Below are positions 25,553 through 33,976 of a stretch of DNA of 64,000 bases, in pieces (the first letter of the stretch is position 1; each line of letters starts with the position of its first letter). The position numbers were made by a program, and so were the translations under genes. The DNA comes from Paracoccaceae bacterium (GTDB lineage: Bacteria > Pseudomonadota > Alphaproteobacteria > Rhodobacterales > Rhodobacteraceae). The notes beneath the pieces were generated by a model, which saw only the letters and a program-made list of their open reading frames with translations, searched no databases and was not told the DNA's origin. The stretch spans positions 496,001 through 560,000 of the forward strand of contig WKFK01000015.1 of the NCBI GenBank assembly GCA_014872815.1, given 5' to 3'.

Positions 25553-26629
25553 ATGGCGGATTTTGAAACCCAAGTGCGTGAGTCTCAAGCGCAGGTGGCC
25601 GAAGCACAAAACAAAATTGCCGAACTGACCGGGCGCATTGATGCGGCGCGGGCGAAGATGAAAACCGGTGACGATGTCGCGATTGATATCGAAAACGCGA
25701 CATTGGACGATGTGCATGCGCACACGGATGTGATGAACGCCAATATCGCTGAGCTGATCATGGGTTTGGACGACGTCACAGCGGCGTTTTCCAAAGACTT
25801 TGACCAGATGCGGGACAAGACCGGCTGGGAGAGCTTTGTTGGCATTTTTAGCCGGGGCAAATCCGAGTCGATGCGCGCTGAGCGGATCAAAACGGCCAAC
25901 ATTGATGACAAGCTGCAGGATTTGATAGCCAAGTCAGATGTGATCACCAAGCTGCTGGAAGGTCAGTTGTCTGTTCTTGAAGAGCAGAAGGTGAAGGTTG
26001 AAGCCAACCTAGCCGAAACGCTGGATGAACGTGAGTTCACGGTTGGGGAACTCGAAAGCCTGCGCGCCGAGATTTTGGGTATGGATCCCAAGATCATCGA
26101 GATCGAAAACAAGATTGCGGTGGAGCAGGACGCGGCGGCGCGGACCAAGCTGGAGACCGAGCTGGCGGACCTGAACAAGGCTTACAATGCGTTGGTGCAG
26201 CAGGAGCAGGTGAAACTGTCCAAGAGCCAGACGCTGGAGCGCTATATCGAGAAAGGCAAAACCTGGGTCGACTCTCTGCAAAACCAGGCGGCGACGCAGA
26301 TGGTGCTGATCAACAAGTTGCAGACAGACACCAAGCAACGCGTGGTGCTTTATGATGCGCTGACCAAATCTTTGAAGACCGCGCAGCAACAGGACATCGC
26401 GCACCGGATCAACGAGATTGGTGTGGAGACCGACAAAGAAGCGCAAGCTTCTATGGCTGCAATCGGGACGGCGACAAACCAGCGTATGGCCGACATGATG
26501 GAAGCCCATGAGGAGCACATGGTGTTTGCGCGCGACGTCCTGGAAGCGAAGGCGAAGGCGGACGAACGCTTTGCCCGGCGGTTCCAGAAGATCGTCGAGA
26601 AGCACGACAAGAACCTTTATGGGGCGTGA
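25553..26629 (+). CDS. Coiled-coil protein, possibly TelA-like; first gene of the unknown AAA+ cluster
   Basis: A 358-aa soluble, strongly charged helical protein with no signal peptide. Coiled coil is predicted by heptad patterns at about residues 5-35, 115-235 and 290-345. The order of segments (GWESFVGIFSRGKSESMRAERIKT, a long IDDKLQDLIAKSDVITKLLEGQL helix, and TQMVLINKLQTDTKQRVVLYDAL) recalls TelA/KlaA toxic-anion-resistance proteins, but this is a weak resemblance judged by eye. It has its own leader with GGGAGTG before the ATG. It opens the co-directional run to 33976. Confidence 0.7.
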   Translation: MADFETQVRESQAQVAEAQNKIAELTGRIDAARAKMKTGDDVAIDIENATLDDVHAHTDVMNANIAELIMGLDDVTAAFSKDFDQMRDKTGWESFVGIFSRGKSESMRAERIKTANIDDKLQDLIAKSDVITKLLEGQLSVLEEQKVKVEANLAETLDEREFTVGELESLRAEILGMDPKIIEIENKIAVEQDAAARTKLETELADLNKAYNALVQQEQVKLSKSQTLERYIEKGKTWVDSLQNQAATQMVLINKLQTDTKQRVVLYDALTKSLKTAQQQDIAHRINEIGVETDKEAQASMAAIGTATNQRMADMMEAHEEHMVFARDVLEAKAKADERFARRFQKIVEKHDKNLYGA

Positions 26630-27012
26630 TGCCTAGTGTCAGTACCTCGTGTATTATTCGGGTTGGTGTGCTCGCTGCGAGCATTGGCTTCGCAATGTCG
26701 GTCTATGGATTGCTTTCGGGGGAATTTACTTTGGCGGAAGTTGGAGTTCGGGCGCCAATTCAGCTTTCGAGCAACGCGACTACAAGTGGGCTGATGTTTG
26801 TAGCTTTCATAACGGCTTGTCAGTTCTTGATAGGTGGAACGTTTGGCGTGTTTGGGCGGTTCCTTTTTCTGAAGTCATGGCGCAACCCTCTGTTTTGGGC
26901 ACGTCTGAATGAGAGTAAGTGGCGCTTGTTCAAAGATGGATTCTCCTATCGCTTGATGATTTGGCTGTTTGATTTGCCGCCAGTTCCGGAGCCGGAGCGG
27001 GCTAATCACTAA
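26629..27012 (+). CDS. Small two-helix membrane protein, AT-richer than neighbours
   Basis: A 127-aa protein whose ATG overlaps the stop of the coiled-coil gene (TGATG), so it is translationally coupled. Two hydrophobic segments are visible, about residues 10-30 (VLAASIGFAMSVYGLLSG) and 44-73, followed by a basic cytosolic tail. I do not recognise it. Its base composition is clearly lower in GC than the flanking genes, and its codon use differs, so it may be a later insertion into this cluster. Confidence 0.6.
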   Translation: MPSVSTSCIIRVGVLAASIGFAMSVYGLLSGEFTLAEVGVRAPIQLSSNATTSGLMFVAFITACQFLIGGTFGVFGRFLFLKSWRNPLFWARLNESKWRLFKDGFSYRLMIWLFDLPPVPEPERANH

Positions 27013-27190
27013 TGCCATCGGTGTTGGCTGAACTGGACAGGTTGGAACGGAAGATGGCTGGCGAAGGATTGAGTTTAGCTATGACATGTGACTGCAGCAT
27101 AGGAGCGCGCCTGAGCCCGAGGGCGGCTGTCAGAATGGCGCAGGCAGAGACGCAAGCTCTGAAGTGTAAGCGTGTTTCGAATGTTGCAAA

Positions 27191-27226
27191 ATCGCGCCCG
27201 CCCTGGGGGGCGGGGTCGGGCGCGAT
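27191..27226 (+). other. Very stable hairpin inside the AAA+ cluster
   Basis: ATCGCGCCCG (27191-27200) pairs perfectly with CGGGCGCGAT (27217-27226), with a further CCC/GGG inner stem. No T-run follows. It sits in the 245-base gap before the next gene and may attenuate or protect transcripts. I see no gene in 27013-27256. Confidence 0.65.
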
Positions 27227-27256
27227 CCGTGACACTGCGTGTCCCGGAGGAGGAAA

Positions 27257-28378
27257 ATGAACGACACAACCAAAGACCACACCGCTCTGATGGAGACCCG
27301 CGCGTCGCGGCGGTATTTTCAGAAGTTTGAGCGCATCACCGAGCATCTGACACAGGTGGCGGCGGCGCGGGCGGCTGAGGGGGCGATTGGCGAAACTGAG
27401 GTTGAAATCCTTACGCGCTATCTGGCGTCGATTGGCTACACCTTCAAAGCGTTGAGCATGAAATACCTGCTGGTTGGGCGGCAGACCGGACAGTTCTTTG
27501 GCAGCCTTGCGATGGACGCGGTGGAGAGCGGCTTTCCTTTGTTCAACGAACTGCTGGTTATGGCCAATGACGCGCAGCAGGCCGAAAGCCATTTGCGCAA
27601 TATGCCAAGCGCGGAACAGCTCAAAGATGACATGCTGCGCGCCATCATTGGCGATCAGGAGATTCCGACGAAGCTGCAGTTCGCGCTGAGCCAGCGGCTT
27701 TACTACGAGGAGTTGCTCAAGGGAGAACTTTTCTGGGCGCAGAACCATCCGGAGGTGCGCTGGCAGCGCAATCTGTCGGAACGGCGGCGCAAGTATCTGC
27801 TGCATTGGGCGGTCTATGACAGTCAGGTGAACCTGCCGACGATTTACCTGATGGATATTGAGGACACTGGGCGGCGGGCGTTGCCTAAAGACGAGCGGCG
27901 TTGGCCGGAAGTGCAGGCGCATCTGATGGCGCAGGCGGTGGGCGGTTTGAAACTGGTGACCATTGCCAAAGGCTTTGACGAGAGCTTTGACGACCTGCAC
28001 CCAAAACGGTTGCGGCGCATTCACGTCGGGCCGATGTATTCGAGTGCCTTTACGCGGCAGTCGGGGCCGATCCGTGAGGTGCTGGAGGCCGCACGGGCGC
28101 CGGAAGGCGAAGATTGGACATTGGCCTGGACCACCGAGGATTTGGTAAGTGAGCGCGTTACCGATGAGCGCTCTGGCTGGTTTGGCACGGTGGAGCGGCA
28201 GGTCTTTGCTCTGGACCCGTTTGCGGGGCACGGGGCGGACACAGGGGCGACCAGCATGGAACGCTCAATTATCCTGCCACAGCGGCCGTTTCAGGCGCTG
28301 GAAGAGCTCAACCCACCGGGATTTGGCAGCGTGACCAAATATGTGGTGAGCCCGCAAGGGCGGGTGTTGCGGTATTAG
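27257..28378 (+). CDS. Conserved soluble protein of unknown function (AAA+ cluster)
   Basis: The 373-aa product has no signal peptide or membrane helix. The first 140 residues are helical and charged (RYFQKFERITEHLTQVAAARAAEG), and the rest has mixed alpha/beta character (HLMAQAVGGLKLVTIAKGFDESFDDLHPKRLRRIHVGP over about 38 residues). The ATG at 27257 is preceded by GGAGGAGG, one of the best ribosome binding sites in the window. The frame upstream to 27239 has none. It directly precedes the AAA+ ATPase gene (67 bases), which suggests joint function. No family recognised. Confidence 0.72.
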   Translation: MNDTTKDHTALMETRASRRYFQKFERITEHLTQVAAARAAEGAIGETEVEILTRYLASIGYTFKALSMKYLLVGRQTGQFFGSLAMDAVESGFPLFNELLVMANDAQQAESHLRNMPSAEQLKDDMLRAIIGDQEIPTKLQFALSQRLYYEELLKGELFWAQNHPEVRWQRNLSERRRKYLLHWAVYDSQVNLPTIYLMDIEDTGRRALPKDERRWPEVQAHLMAQAVGGLKLVTIAKGFDESFDDLHPKRLRRIHVGPMYSSAFTRQSGPIREVLEAARAPEGEDWTLAWTTEDLVSERVTDERSGWFGTVERQVFALDPFAGHGADTGATSMERSIILPQRPFQALEELNPPGFGSVTKYVVSPQGRVLRY

Positions 28379-28445
28379 GTGTGTCCCTGTTGTCGAGCCT
28401 GCGGCGATAGAGTTTTCAAGAAAGAAGTTTGGGTTGGAGATTTAG

Positions 28446-30383
28446 ATGAGCCTGACAAGTGATCAGATGGAGCTGCGCGAAGAGGATATTCGCAAGCATT
28501 ACGATGCGGCGGTGGGGATGCTGGACGGCTTTGATCACACGCCGCGGATTGCCAAGGGTAAGGATCCTGTGGCGGCGCCGGAGCGGTCCAGCGGGATTGG
28601 CACACGGCGACGGTTTCGCAGCACCACTCCGGGGTTGGTGACGCGTTCGACTGCGCGGCCGGAAGGTGTGCATCTGGTGGAGCGCATTGAGGGCGCGGGC
28701 GGGGAAGATCCGCTGGTGTCCCCTTTGCAAGCCAATGTTCTGCATGGGCTGCGCCGCGCTTTGGCAATTGCCTTGGCGGTGGGCGAAAACTTCGCCGAAG
28801 CCTCCGGTTTGGCTGATCTGAAGCGGGACAATCTCGCCGGAGCGCTGGGCGCGGATAAGAAGGCGGCGTTTTCCGAGCTATTGGCGGCGGAGGCGCTGGC
28901 GGTGTCCTATGTCTTTGCCAATGCGACGTCTTTTTTGTTGGCGCCCCTGTTGGGTGAGACGCAGGTTGAAGTCGGCGAAGTTGAAGAGGTGCTGACCGAC
29001 AATGCACAGCTGGCGTTGCATGGCGCGTTGTGGGAGTTGGATCAGGATATTGCCGCGCTGGTCAGTGATGAGGATCGGCTGGTCGCTTGTGTCTGTGCCT
29101 TTGCCGAACAGTTGATGGAGAAGGTGGCTTTGCGGGCGCAGAACGCGCTGCAGCTGGGGGCCTTTGTAGGCGCGAGCTGGAAGGTTGAGGCGGATGATCT
29201 GACCATCAACGGGTTCACGCCAGCGCGGGCGGCGAAGGGTTCGACGCTCACGATGACTTTCAAGAAGCCCAATGAAGTCGTGGGCAACCATATCGCCAAA
29301 TATCAGGCTATGAAGCTCGCGAAAATGCTGATGGCTTATGACTTTGACCGGCGGCTCAACCCCTTTGCGGAGCTTGGCGGGTTCATCTTCACGTTCATGG
29401 GTGACGGCGCGCCTGGGACTGGGAAAACCACGCTCATTCAGATGATGGCGGGGCTGATTAACGACTATTGTCAGGTGGCGGGATATGCCTTCCGCTATCA
29501 AAATTTTGGCATCGACAATATCGACAGTTATCAGGGCAAATCGGGGCAGAACGCGAAGTCCTTTGTGCAGAATGTGCTCGACCCGCAGGTGATTGGCTTT
29601 GGCACCATTGATGATATCGACCAGATCGCGGGCAAGCGCGGAGATCGGCAGAGTTCGGCGGGGCAGCAGGAGGTCACGGCGGTGTTTATGGAGGCCTTTG
29701 CGGGGGCCAATACCGTGGTGCGCGGCAACTGTACCTTTGGCATGTTCTCCAACTATCCGGAGAACGTGGATGACGCCCTGCGCCAGCGGGCCGGGGCGCG
29801 GTTTTTGGTGGATGGGCCGCAGACGCGAGAGGATTACATCGACATCCTCGCGCTGCTGATGGGCAAGAACCACGACATCGCGCTGGGCGAGCACGAGTTG
29901 TTTGAGGCGCAAGCGATTCAAAAGGCTGTGGCGGCGAGTTTTGAGAGCCACAACCGGCCCCATGAGGAAGGTCTGCTCAACGTCTTTGACAAGGTGCACG
30001 GGCAGGTGGGCGAGCTCGATACGATTGCCAAGATGGGCACGTATCTGAAGGCCATTCAGGAGGCCGATCCGCGCTTCACGGGGCGCGCGATCAAGAACAT
30101 CACCGATGCCGTGAAAGTGCGGGCGATGGACTTTGAATTGCCGGACGCGTGGATGGAGAACCCGGAGCTGTTCCTCACCAAGGACTACGACACCAAGAAG
30201 GCCATGATTAACGAGCTGCGGGTGCCGATCACCACCGACATGGTGGTGCAGGAAATCAATCGCTATGCGGACAGTGAATTCCGCTATGCCGACAAATCCG
30301 ATGAGGTCGCGATCGCTAATATGGTGCGCGACATGCAGCGGTCCGAAGCGGCGAAGCGGCGGTATCTGGAGGGCAAAGCTTAA
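28446..30383 (+). CDS. AAA+ ATPase of unknown role (AAA+ cluster)
   Basis: A 645-aa protein with a helical N-terminal region (residues 1-290) and a single AAA+ module. Walker A is GAPGTGKTT (residues 321-329). Walker B is TIDDID (387-392), with Asp in place of the usual Asp-Glu pair, so hydrolysis competence should be checked. Around residues 440-455, DDALRQRAGARF looks like a sensor/arginine-finger segment. The C-terminal lid runs to about 640. No signal peptide or membrane helix is seen, and the protein is probably cytoplasmic. The module most resembles ATPases that remodel or load partner proteins. The next gene starts on the base after its stop codon. Confidence 0.82.
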   Translation: MSLTSDQMELREEDIRKHYDAAVGMLDGFDHTPRIAKGKDPVAAPERSSGIGTRRRFRSTTPGLVTRSTARPEGVHLVERIEGAGGEDPLVSPLQANVLHGLRRALAIALAVGENFAEASGLADLKRDNLAGALGADKKAAFSELLAAEALAVSYVFANATSFLLAPLLGETQVEVGEVEEVLTDNAQLALHGALWELDQDIAALVSDEDRLVACVCAFAEQLMEKVALRAQNALQLGAFVGASWKVEADDLTINGFTPARAAKGSTLTMTFKKPNEVVGNHIAKYQAMKLAKMLMAYDFDRRLNPFAELGGFIFTFMGDGAPGTGKTTLIQMMAGLINDYCQVAGYAFRYQNFGIDNIDSYQGKSGQNAKSFVQNVLDPQVIGFGTIDDIDQIAGKRGDRQSSAGQQEVTAVFMEAFAGANTVVRGNCTFGMFSNYPENVDDALRQRAGARFLVDGPQTREDYIDILALLMGKNHDIALGEHELFEAQAIQKAVAASFESHNRPHEEGLLNVFDKVHGQVGELDTIAKMGTYLKAIQEADPRFTGRAIKNITDAVKVRAMDFELPDAWMENPELFLTKDYDTKKAMINELRVPITTDMVVQEINRYADSEFRYADKSDEVAIANMVRDMQRSEAAKRRYLEGKA

Positions 30384-30758
30384 GTGTTTGTGATCGACAG
30401 CATCGGGTTTTTCAACACGGCGGTGCCGCTGGGCGTCTTGGCGCTATTGGCGGTGCTGTTGCCGCGTGTGCTGGTGGATCGAGAGACACGCTCGCACGGC
30501 AAGGTGCTGCACGGCATCGCGCTGTCAGCGGCGTTTTTGGTGGCAGTTGGGTTCATGATTTCGATTGGCGTTACCCAAATGCGCGGGTTTGAGGCCGTGG
30601 GGCATTTTGAGATTGATCCGCTGGGCGCGGCTTGGGTGCATCTGCGGCTGTCGCTGATGGCGGCGATTGTTTGGGCACCGATTTTGGGGCTGGTGTGGTT
30701 TGGCCATGCGCAGGGCGTGGAAGCGCGGCGTGGGCAGGACAAGGTTTTGGAGAAGTAA
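30384..30758 (+). CDS. Small three-helix membrane protein (AAA+ cluster)
   Basis: A 124-aa protein with three predicted membrane helices (about residues 10-28, 45-65 and 88-110) and a basic C-terminus (GVEARRGQDKVLEK). It starts with a GTG immediately after the AAA+ gene's stop codon, so it is translationally coupled to the ATPase. That makes it a good candidate for its membrane partner. No family recognised. Confidence 0.65.
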   Translation: MFVIDSIGFFNTAVPLGVLALLAVLLPRVLVDRETRSHGKVLHGIALSAAFLVAVGFMISIGVTQMRGFEAVGHFEIDPLGAAWVHLRLSLMAAIVWAPILGLVWFGHAQGVEARRGQDKVLEK

Positions 30759-30760
30759 GA

Positions 30761-31693
30761 ATGGGTCAAAATGAGGCGCGGAAATTTGTCATTGAAGCAG
30801 AAGGTTTCCCTGATTTGGCCGGAATGATGCTGGCAACCGTTGAAGCACTCAAGGAAATTGGTGGCTCCGCTACGATCCATGAACTCGATGAAAAAGTAGC
30901 CGAGTTGGAGGGCGTTTCGGAGGCAGAACAGGCGCACATGATGGTCGGAACTAATGCCAACCAACCGCGCCTGAACTACTATTTGGCCTGGGCTCGGACG
31001 TATTTGAAACGAGGTGGTGCTCTTGAAAACTCCGCCAGAGGTGTCTGGACTTTGACAGAATCCGGCAATCGGCTTTCGTTGCAAAAAGATGCGGAGGCAA
31101 TTCTTGATCAAGTCAATGAAGAGGAAAAGAAAAGAGCGCGCCTTCGTAGGCAAAAGAATAAACAAAAAGCTACTGGAAATGAGCAGCCGACGCAGTTGGG
31201 TTTACCCCAGCTGGGTGAGGCGTCAACTGAGACGGAACCATGGACCGACAAGCTGCTCGAGGTTATGCGCTGGATGGATCCGTCCGCTTTTGAGCGGCTT
31301 GCTCAACGACTTCTTCGAGAAGCTGGGTTCACTAAAGTGGAAGTGCGAGGAAAGTCAGGCGATGGAGGAATCGATGGTGTAGGTGTGCTCCGCGTAAATT
31401 TGGTGTCTTTTCAGGTTTTTTTCCAATGCAAAAGATACAAGGGCAGTGTCGGCTCTTCAGAAATAAGAGATTTTCGCGGCGCCATGATGGGGAGAGCAGA
31501 CAAGGGCCTGTTTATTACGACAGGGACATTCACGGCGCAGGCTTCGGATGAAGCTACAAGAGATGGCGCGACCGCGATTGACTTAATTGATGGTCTCAGA
31601 CTGTGTGAACTTCTCAAGGAAAACAATCTCGGCGTACAAACTCAGATGATTGAAGATGTTCAAATTGACGCCAAATGGTTCGAGGCGGTGTGA
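30761..31693 (+). CDS. Mrr-type restriction endonuclease
   Basis: The 310-aa protein combines an N-terminal winged-helix Mrr-N-like domain (about residues 10-110) and a C-terminal Mrr catalytic domain (residues about 170-300). The PD-(D/E)xK residues are visible: FERLAQRLL, then GDGGIDG (Asp205) and QCKRYKG (Gln222-Cys-Lys224). Mrr-like enzymes cut methylated or foreign DNA. A lysine/arginine-rich linker (EEEKKRARLRRQKNKQK) joins the domains. The gene is visibly more AT-rich (about 47 % GC in one sampled line) than its neighbours and fits between two cluster genes in register, with its TGA overlapping the next ATG. This suggests acquisition. Confidence 0.9.
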   Translation: MGQNEARKFVIEAEGFPDLAGMMLATVEALKEIGGSATIHELDEKVAELEGVSEAEQAHMMVGTNANQPRLNYYLAWARTYLKRGGALENSARGVWTLTESGNRLSLQKDAEAILDQVNEEEKKRARLRRQKNKQKATGNEQPTQLGLPQLGEASTETEPWTDKLLEVMRWMDPSAFERLAQRLLREAGFTKVEVRGKSGDGGIDGVGVLRVNLVSFQVFFQCKRYKGSVGSSEIRDFRGAMMGRADKGLFITTGTFTAQASDEATRDGATAIDLIDGLRLCELLKENNLGVQTQMIEDVQIDAKWFEAV

Positions 31694-33042
31694 TGCAGAG
31701 ACTGATCCAACGCGGCCTGATGTTTGGCAACCTGATCGAGGTGGCCTCGCCGGTTTTGGTGGAGCGCTATAACCGAGCGCTCAAACATCTGACGGGCAAG
31801 ACCACCAATCTCACCGATTTTCACATTGATATCTCGGGCTATTCGCCGGAGATCGGCGATGAGCTAGACGATCATCTCTACCTCAACCACGGGGGCTGCA
31901 ATCGGCAGTTCATCCTGCTGACCACGGATCAGAAATCTGCGCCGCTTTTGAACATCAAGTTCTCCACCAGCCGCGATATTTTGCGCCATTTCATTGAGGA
32001 AAACGAGCCGCAGCTCTTTGCCCTGACCGCGCGGGATGCGGTGGCGGGCGAGTTGGTGAACTCGGTGTTTTCGGTGAGCCAACCCAGCAAGCTGATGGAC
32101 ATTCGTAAAGTCACGATTGAGGCCGACACCACCGAAGGCACGCTGCGCGATGCGGAGAAGCTCGGCGCGTTGGCGGATCGGTTCAAGCAGGAGGAGGACG
32201 GCTGGTTTGATGATGTGCTGATTGCCGACATGATCACGCTGGCCAAACGCACCGGCGATGTGACGCGCAATCCGGTGAAGCTTAAACATATGGAGTTTGA
32301 TCAGCAGGATTATTGGACTGCGCATTTTGGCGGGGTTTACCTGTTCCGTGGCTTGGCGCATCCGGCGGTAATCACGGCGGGCGACAAGGCTGAGCTGGGC
32401 AAGCTGCCGATCAAGTACACGTTTGATTTCAAAGACCGAAATCAGATTGCGAAGTTTTTGGATTACAATGATCTGGCCGAGCCTATTGTGAAAGCGCGGG
32501 GCGTGGATGGCGCGGCGATTTTGCGCCAGAAGATGGATTTCATTGTGGTTGACGCGGCGCAGGAGGCCGGCGTGGACCTGACTGGGGCAACGCGCAGCGA
32601 CATTCGCCGTCTGGCGCGGCAACATGCGGAGCAACTGCCACCCGAATACCATGAACTGCGTAAGATGGTGGATTGGGCCGAAAGCGACGGCAAATGGCCG
32701 AAGATCACCAGCGATCATCCGGCCTATTTCTACACGCTGCGCGCGACGGATACGGATCAGCGGGACTTGGTGAATATGCTGCTGGCGGAGCTGGCGCCCA
32801 AGGACATTCGGCAGCTGTTTATCTGCCACAAAGAGGTATTCTATCGCCTCTATCAAGGCTGGTCAGAGACCAAGAAAAGCTTTGTGGCAGATTTTCTGGA
32901 GCGGGAGTATCAGGTTGACAAAGTGGGCGCGCGCGAGGCGCTGTTTGGCTTTGACGCGCCCTTGGAGATGCCCCGTGTGACGCGGCGGGCATCTGAGGAT
33001 ATGATTGCGCGGGTTGGCCCGTGGGGCGCGGTGAGGAGGTAG
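31693..33042 (+). CDS. Conserved 449-aa protein of unknown function (AAA+ cluster)
   Basis: This soluble protein opens MQRLIQRGLMFGNLIEVASPVLVERYNRALKHLTGKTTNLTDFHIDISGYSPEIGDEL (about 58 residues), a conserved-looking stretch. The ATG overlaps the stop of the Mrr gene, while the frame upstream to 31675 lies inside that gene. No signal peptide, membrane helix or catalytic motif is clear. High GC matches the AAA+ gene and not the Mrr gene. It is likely an original member of the cluster whose first codon now abuts the inserted endonuclease gene. I cannot name a family with confidence. Confidence 0.72.
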   Translation: MQRLIQRGLMFGNLIEVASPVLVERYNRALKHLTGKTTNLTDFHIDISGYSPEIGDELDDHLYLNHGGCNRQFILLTTDQKSAPLLNIKFSTSRDILRHFIEENEPQLFALTARDAVAGELVNSVFSVSQPSKLMDIRKVTIEADTTEGTLRDAEKLGALADRFKQEEDGWFDDVLIADMITLAKRTGDVTRNPVKLKHMEFDQQDYWTAHFGGVYLFRGLAHPAVITAGDKAELGKLPIKYTFDFKDRNQIAKFLDYNDLAEPIVKARGVDGAAILRQKMDFIVVDAAQEAGVDLTGATRSDIRRLARQHAEQLPPEYHELRKMVDWAESDGKWPKITSDHPAYFYTLRATDTDQRDLVNMLLAELAPKDIRQLFICHKEVFYRLYQGWSETKKSFVADFLEREYQVDKVGAREALFGFDAPLEMPRVTRRASEDMIARVGPWGAVRR

Positions 33043-33045
33043 ATC

Positions 33046-33312
33046 ATGTTTGCTTTGGCAAGACTGGCGGTTGTGGGCTTTGTCGTGCTCACCATTGTCT
33101 ACATCTGTCTGTCGCTCTACTCGCGCTCCAAGCGGCGCGACAAGCTTGAGGCGGAATGGGACCGCGAAGGTTTGAGCGGCGATCGGGATGCCTTTATCGA
33201 GCAAGGGCTGCAGGACTATGACGGCTCTTTGCGTCGCAAATTGATCTGGGGTGTCTATATCATCCCTGTGACCATCGTGATCGCGCTGATCTACTTTATG
33301 AATTTCCACTAG
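33046..33312 (+). CDS. Small two-helix membrane protein (AAA+ cluster)
   Basis: An 88-aa protein with membrane helices at about residues 3-25 (LARLAVVGFVVLTIVYICLSLY) and 68-86 (IWGVYIIPVTIVIALIYFM). They flank a charged cytosolic or periplasmic loop (RSKRRDKLEAEWDREGLSG). GAGGAGG lies before the ATG, overlapping the end of the preceding gene, so the two are coupled. No named family recognised. Confidence 0.7.
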   Translation: MFALARLAVVGFVVLTIVYICLSLYSRSKRRDKLEAEWDREGLSGDRDAFIEQGLQDYDGSLRRKLIWGVYIIPVTIVIALIYFMNFH

Positions 33313-33325
33313 GGGGACCAAAGAC

Positions 33326-33976
33326 ATGGTCTATGTGAAATGGGGTTTCTGGACGCTCTTCTGGCTGTTTGTCGCGGCGTTTTTTCACTACACGCTGCCG
33401 CAGCACGATGTGGTGCGGATCACCGACACCTATGAGAAGCGGATCGATTTTGGCGAGAACTCTATTTTCTGGGCCAAAGAAGACAGCGGCAATGCAACCG
33501 GCAATGTGAACCGCGACGTGTTTTTCATTCAGACCAAGTTTCCGAACGAAAAGGTGATGGTCTATCGCAATGAGGACACCTCGGCAGGCTGGCCGCCGTA
33601 TTTCAAGTTTGATACCGCCAATTTGCAGGCGGAAGCGGCGGATATGAAGTCGTCCGCGGATGCACCACAATGGGTGGCTGTGAAGCACTATGGCTGGCGC
33701 AATGAGTTCCTGTCGATCTACCCCAATGCAGTGGGTGTGAAGGCTGTAGAAGGCCCGGATGTGACCTTTATTCCATGGTTGAACATCCTGATCTTGACCG
33801 TGTTTTTCGCTTTTGTTTGGGCGATTTACGTGCGTTGGCGGCGCTTCCGTCAGGCGCGGATTGATCCGGTGCTAGAGGATATGGGCGACAGCTTGGAAGC
33901 AGCGGGCGACAATCTGGCTGAGAAGCGGGGGCGGTTCCGCGCCTGGCTGGACACCTGGCGCGGGAAGGCGCGTTAA
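33326..33976 (+). CDS. DUF1523-like membrane protein (end of AAA+ cluster)
   Basis: A 216-aa protein with an N-terminal helix (residues 5-22, WGFWTLFWLFVAAFFHYTL), a periplasmic domain with the segment LPQHDVVRITDTYEKRIDFGE, and a second helix at about residues 152-170 before a cytosolic basic tail. The N-terminal pattern matches the DUF1523 family of Rhodobacterales as I recall it. Function is unknown. AGGGGGA precedes the ATG. The stop codon overlaps the stop of the convergent soeC gene in a shared TTAA. Confidence 0.75.
   Translation: MVYVKWGFWTLFWLFVAAFFHYTLPQHDVVRITDTYEKRIDFGENSIFWAKEDSGNATGNVNRDVFFIQTKFPNEKVMVYRNEDTSAGWPPYFKFDTANLQAEAADMKSSADAPQWVAVKHYGWRNEFLSIYPNAVGVKAVEGPDVTFIPWLNILILTVFFAFVWAIYVRWRRFRQARIDPVLEDMGDSLEAAGDNLAEKRGRFRAWLDTWRGKAR

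Noticed and set aside
27012-27260. 82-aa frame starting by TAATG overlap
   Set aside because: Its end runs through the stable hairpin and the next gene's ribosome binding site; composition and sequence look noncoding.
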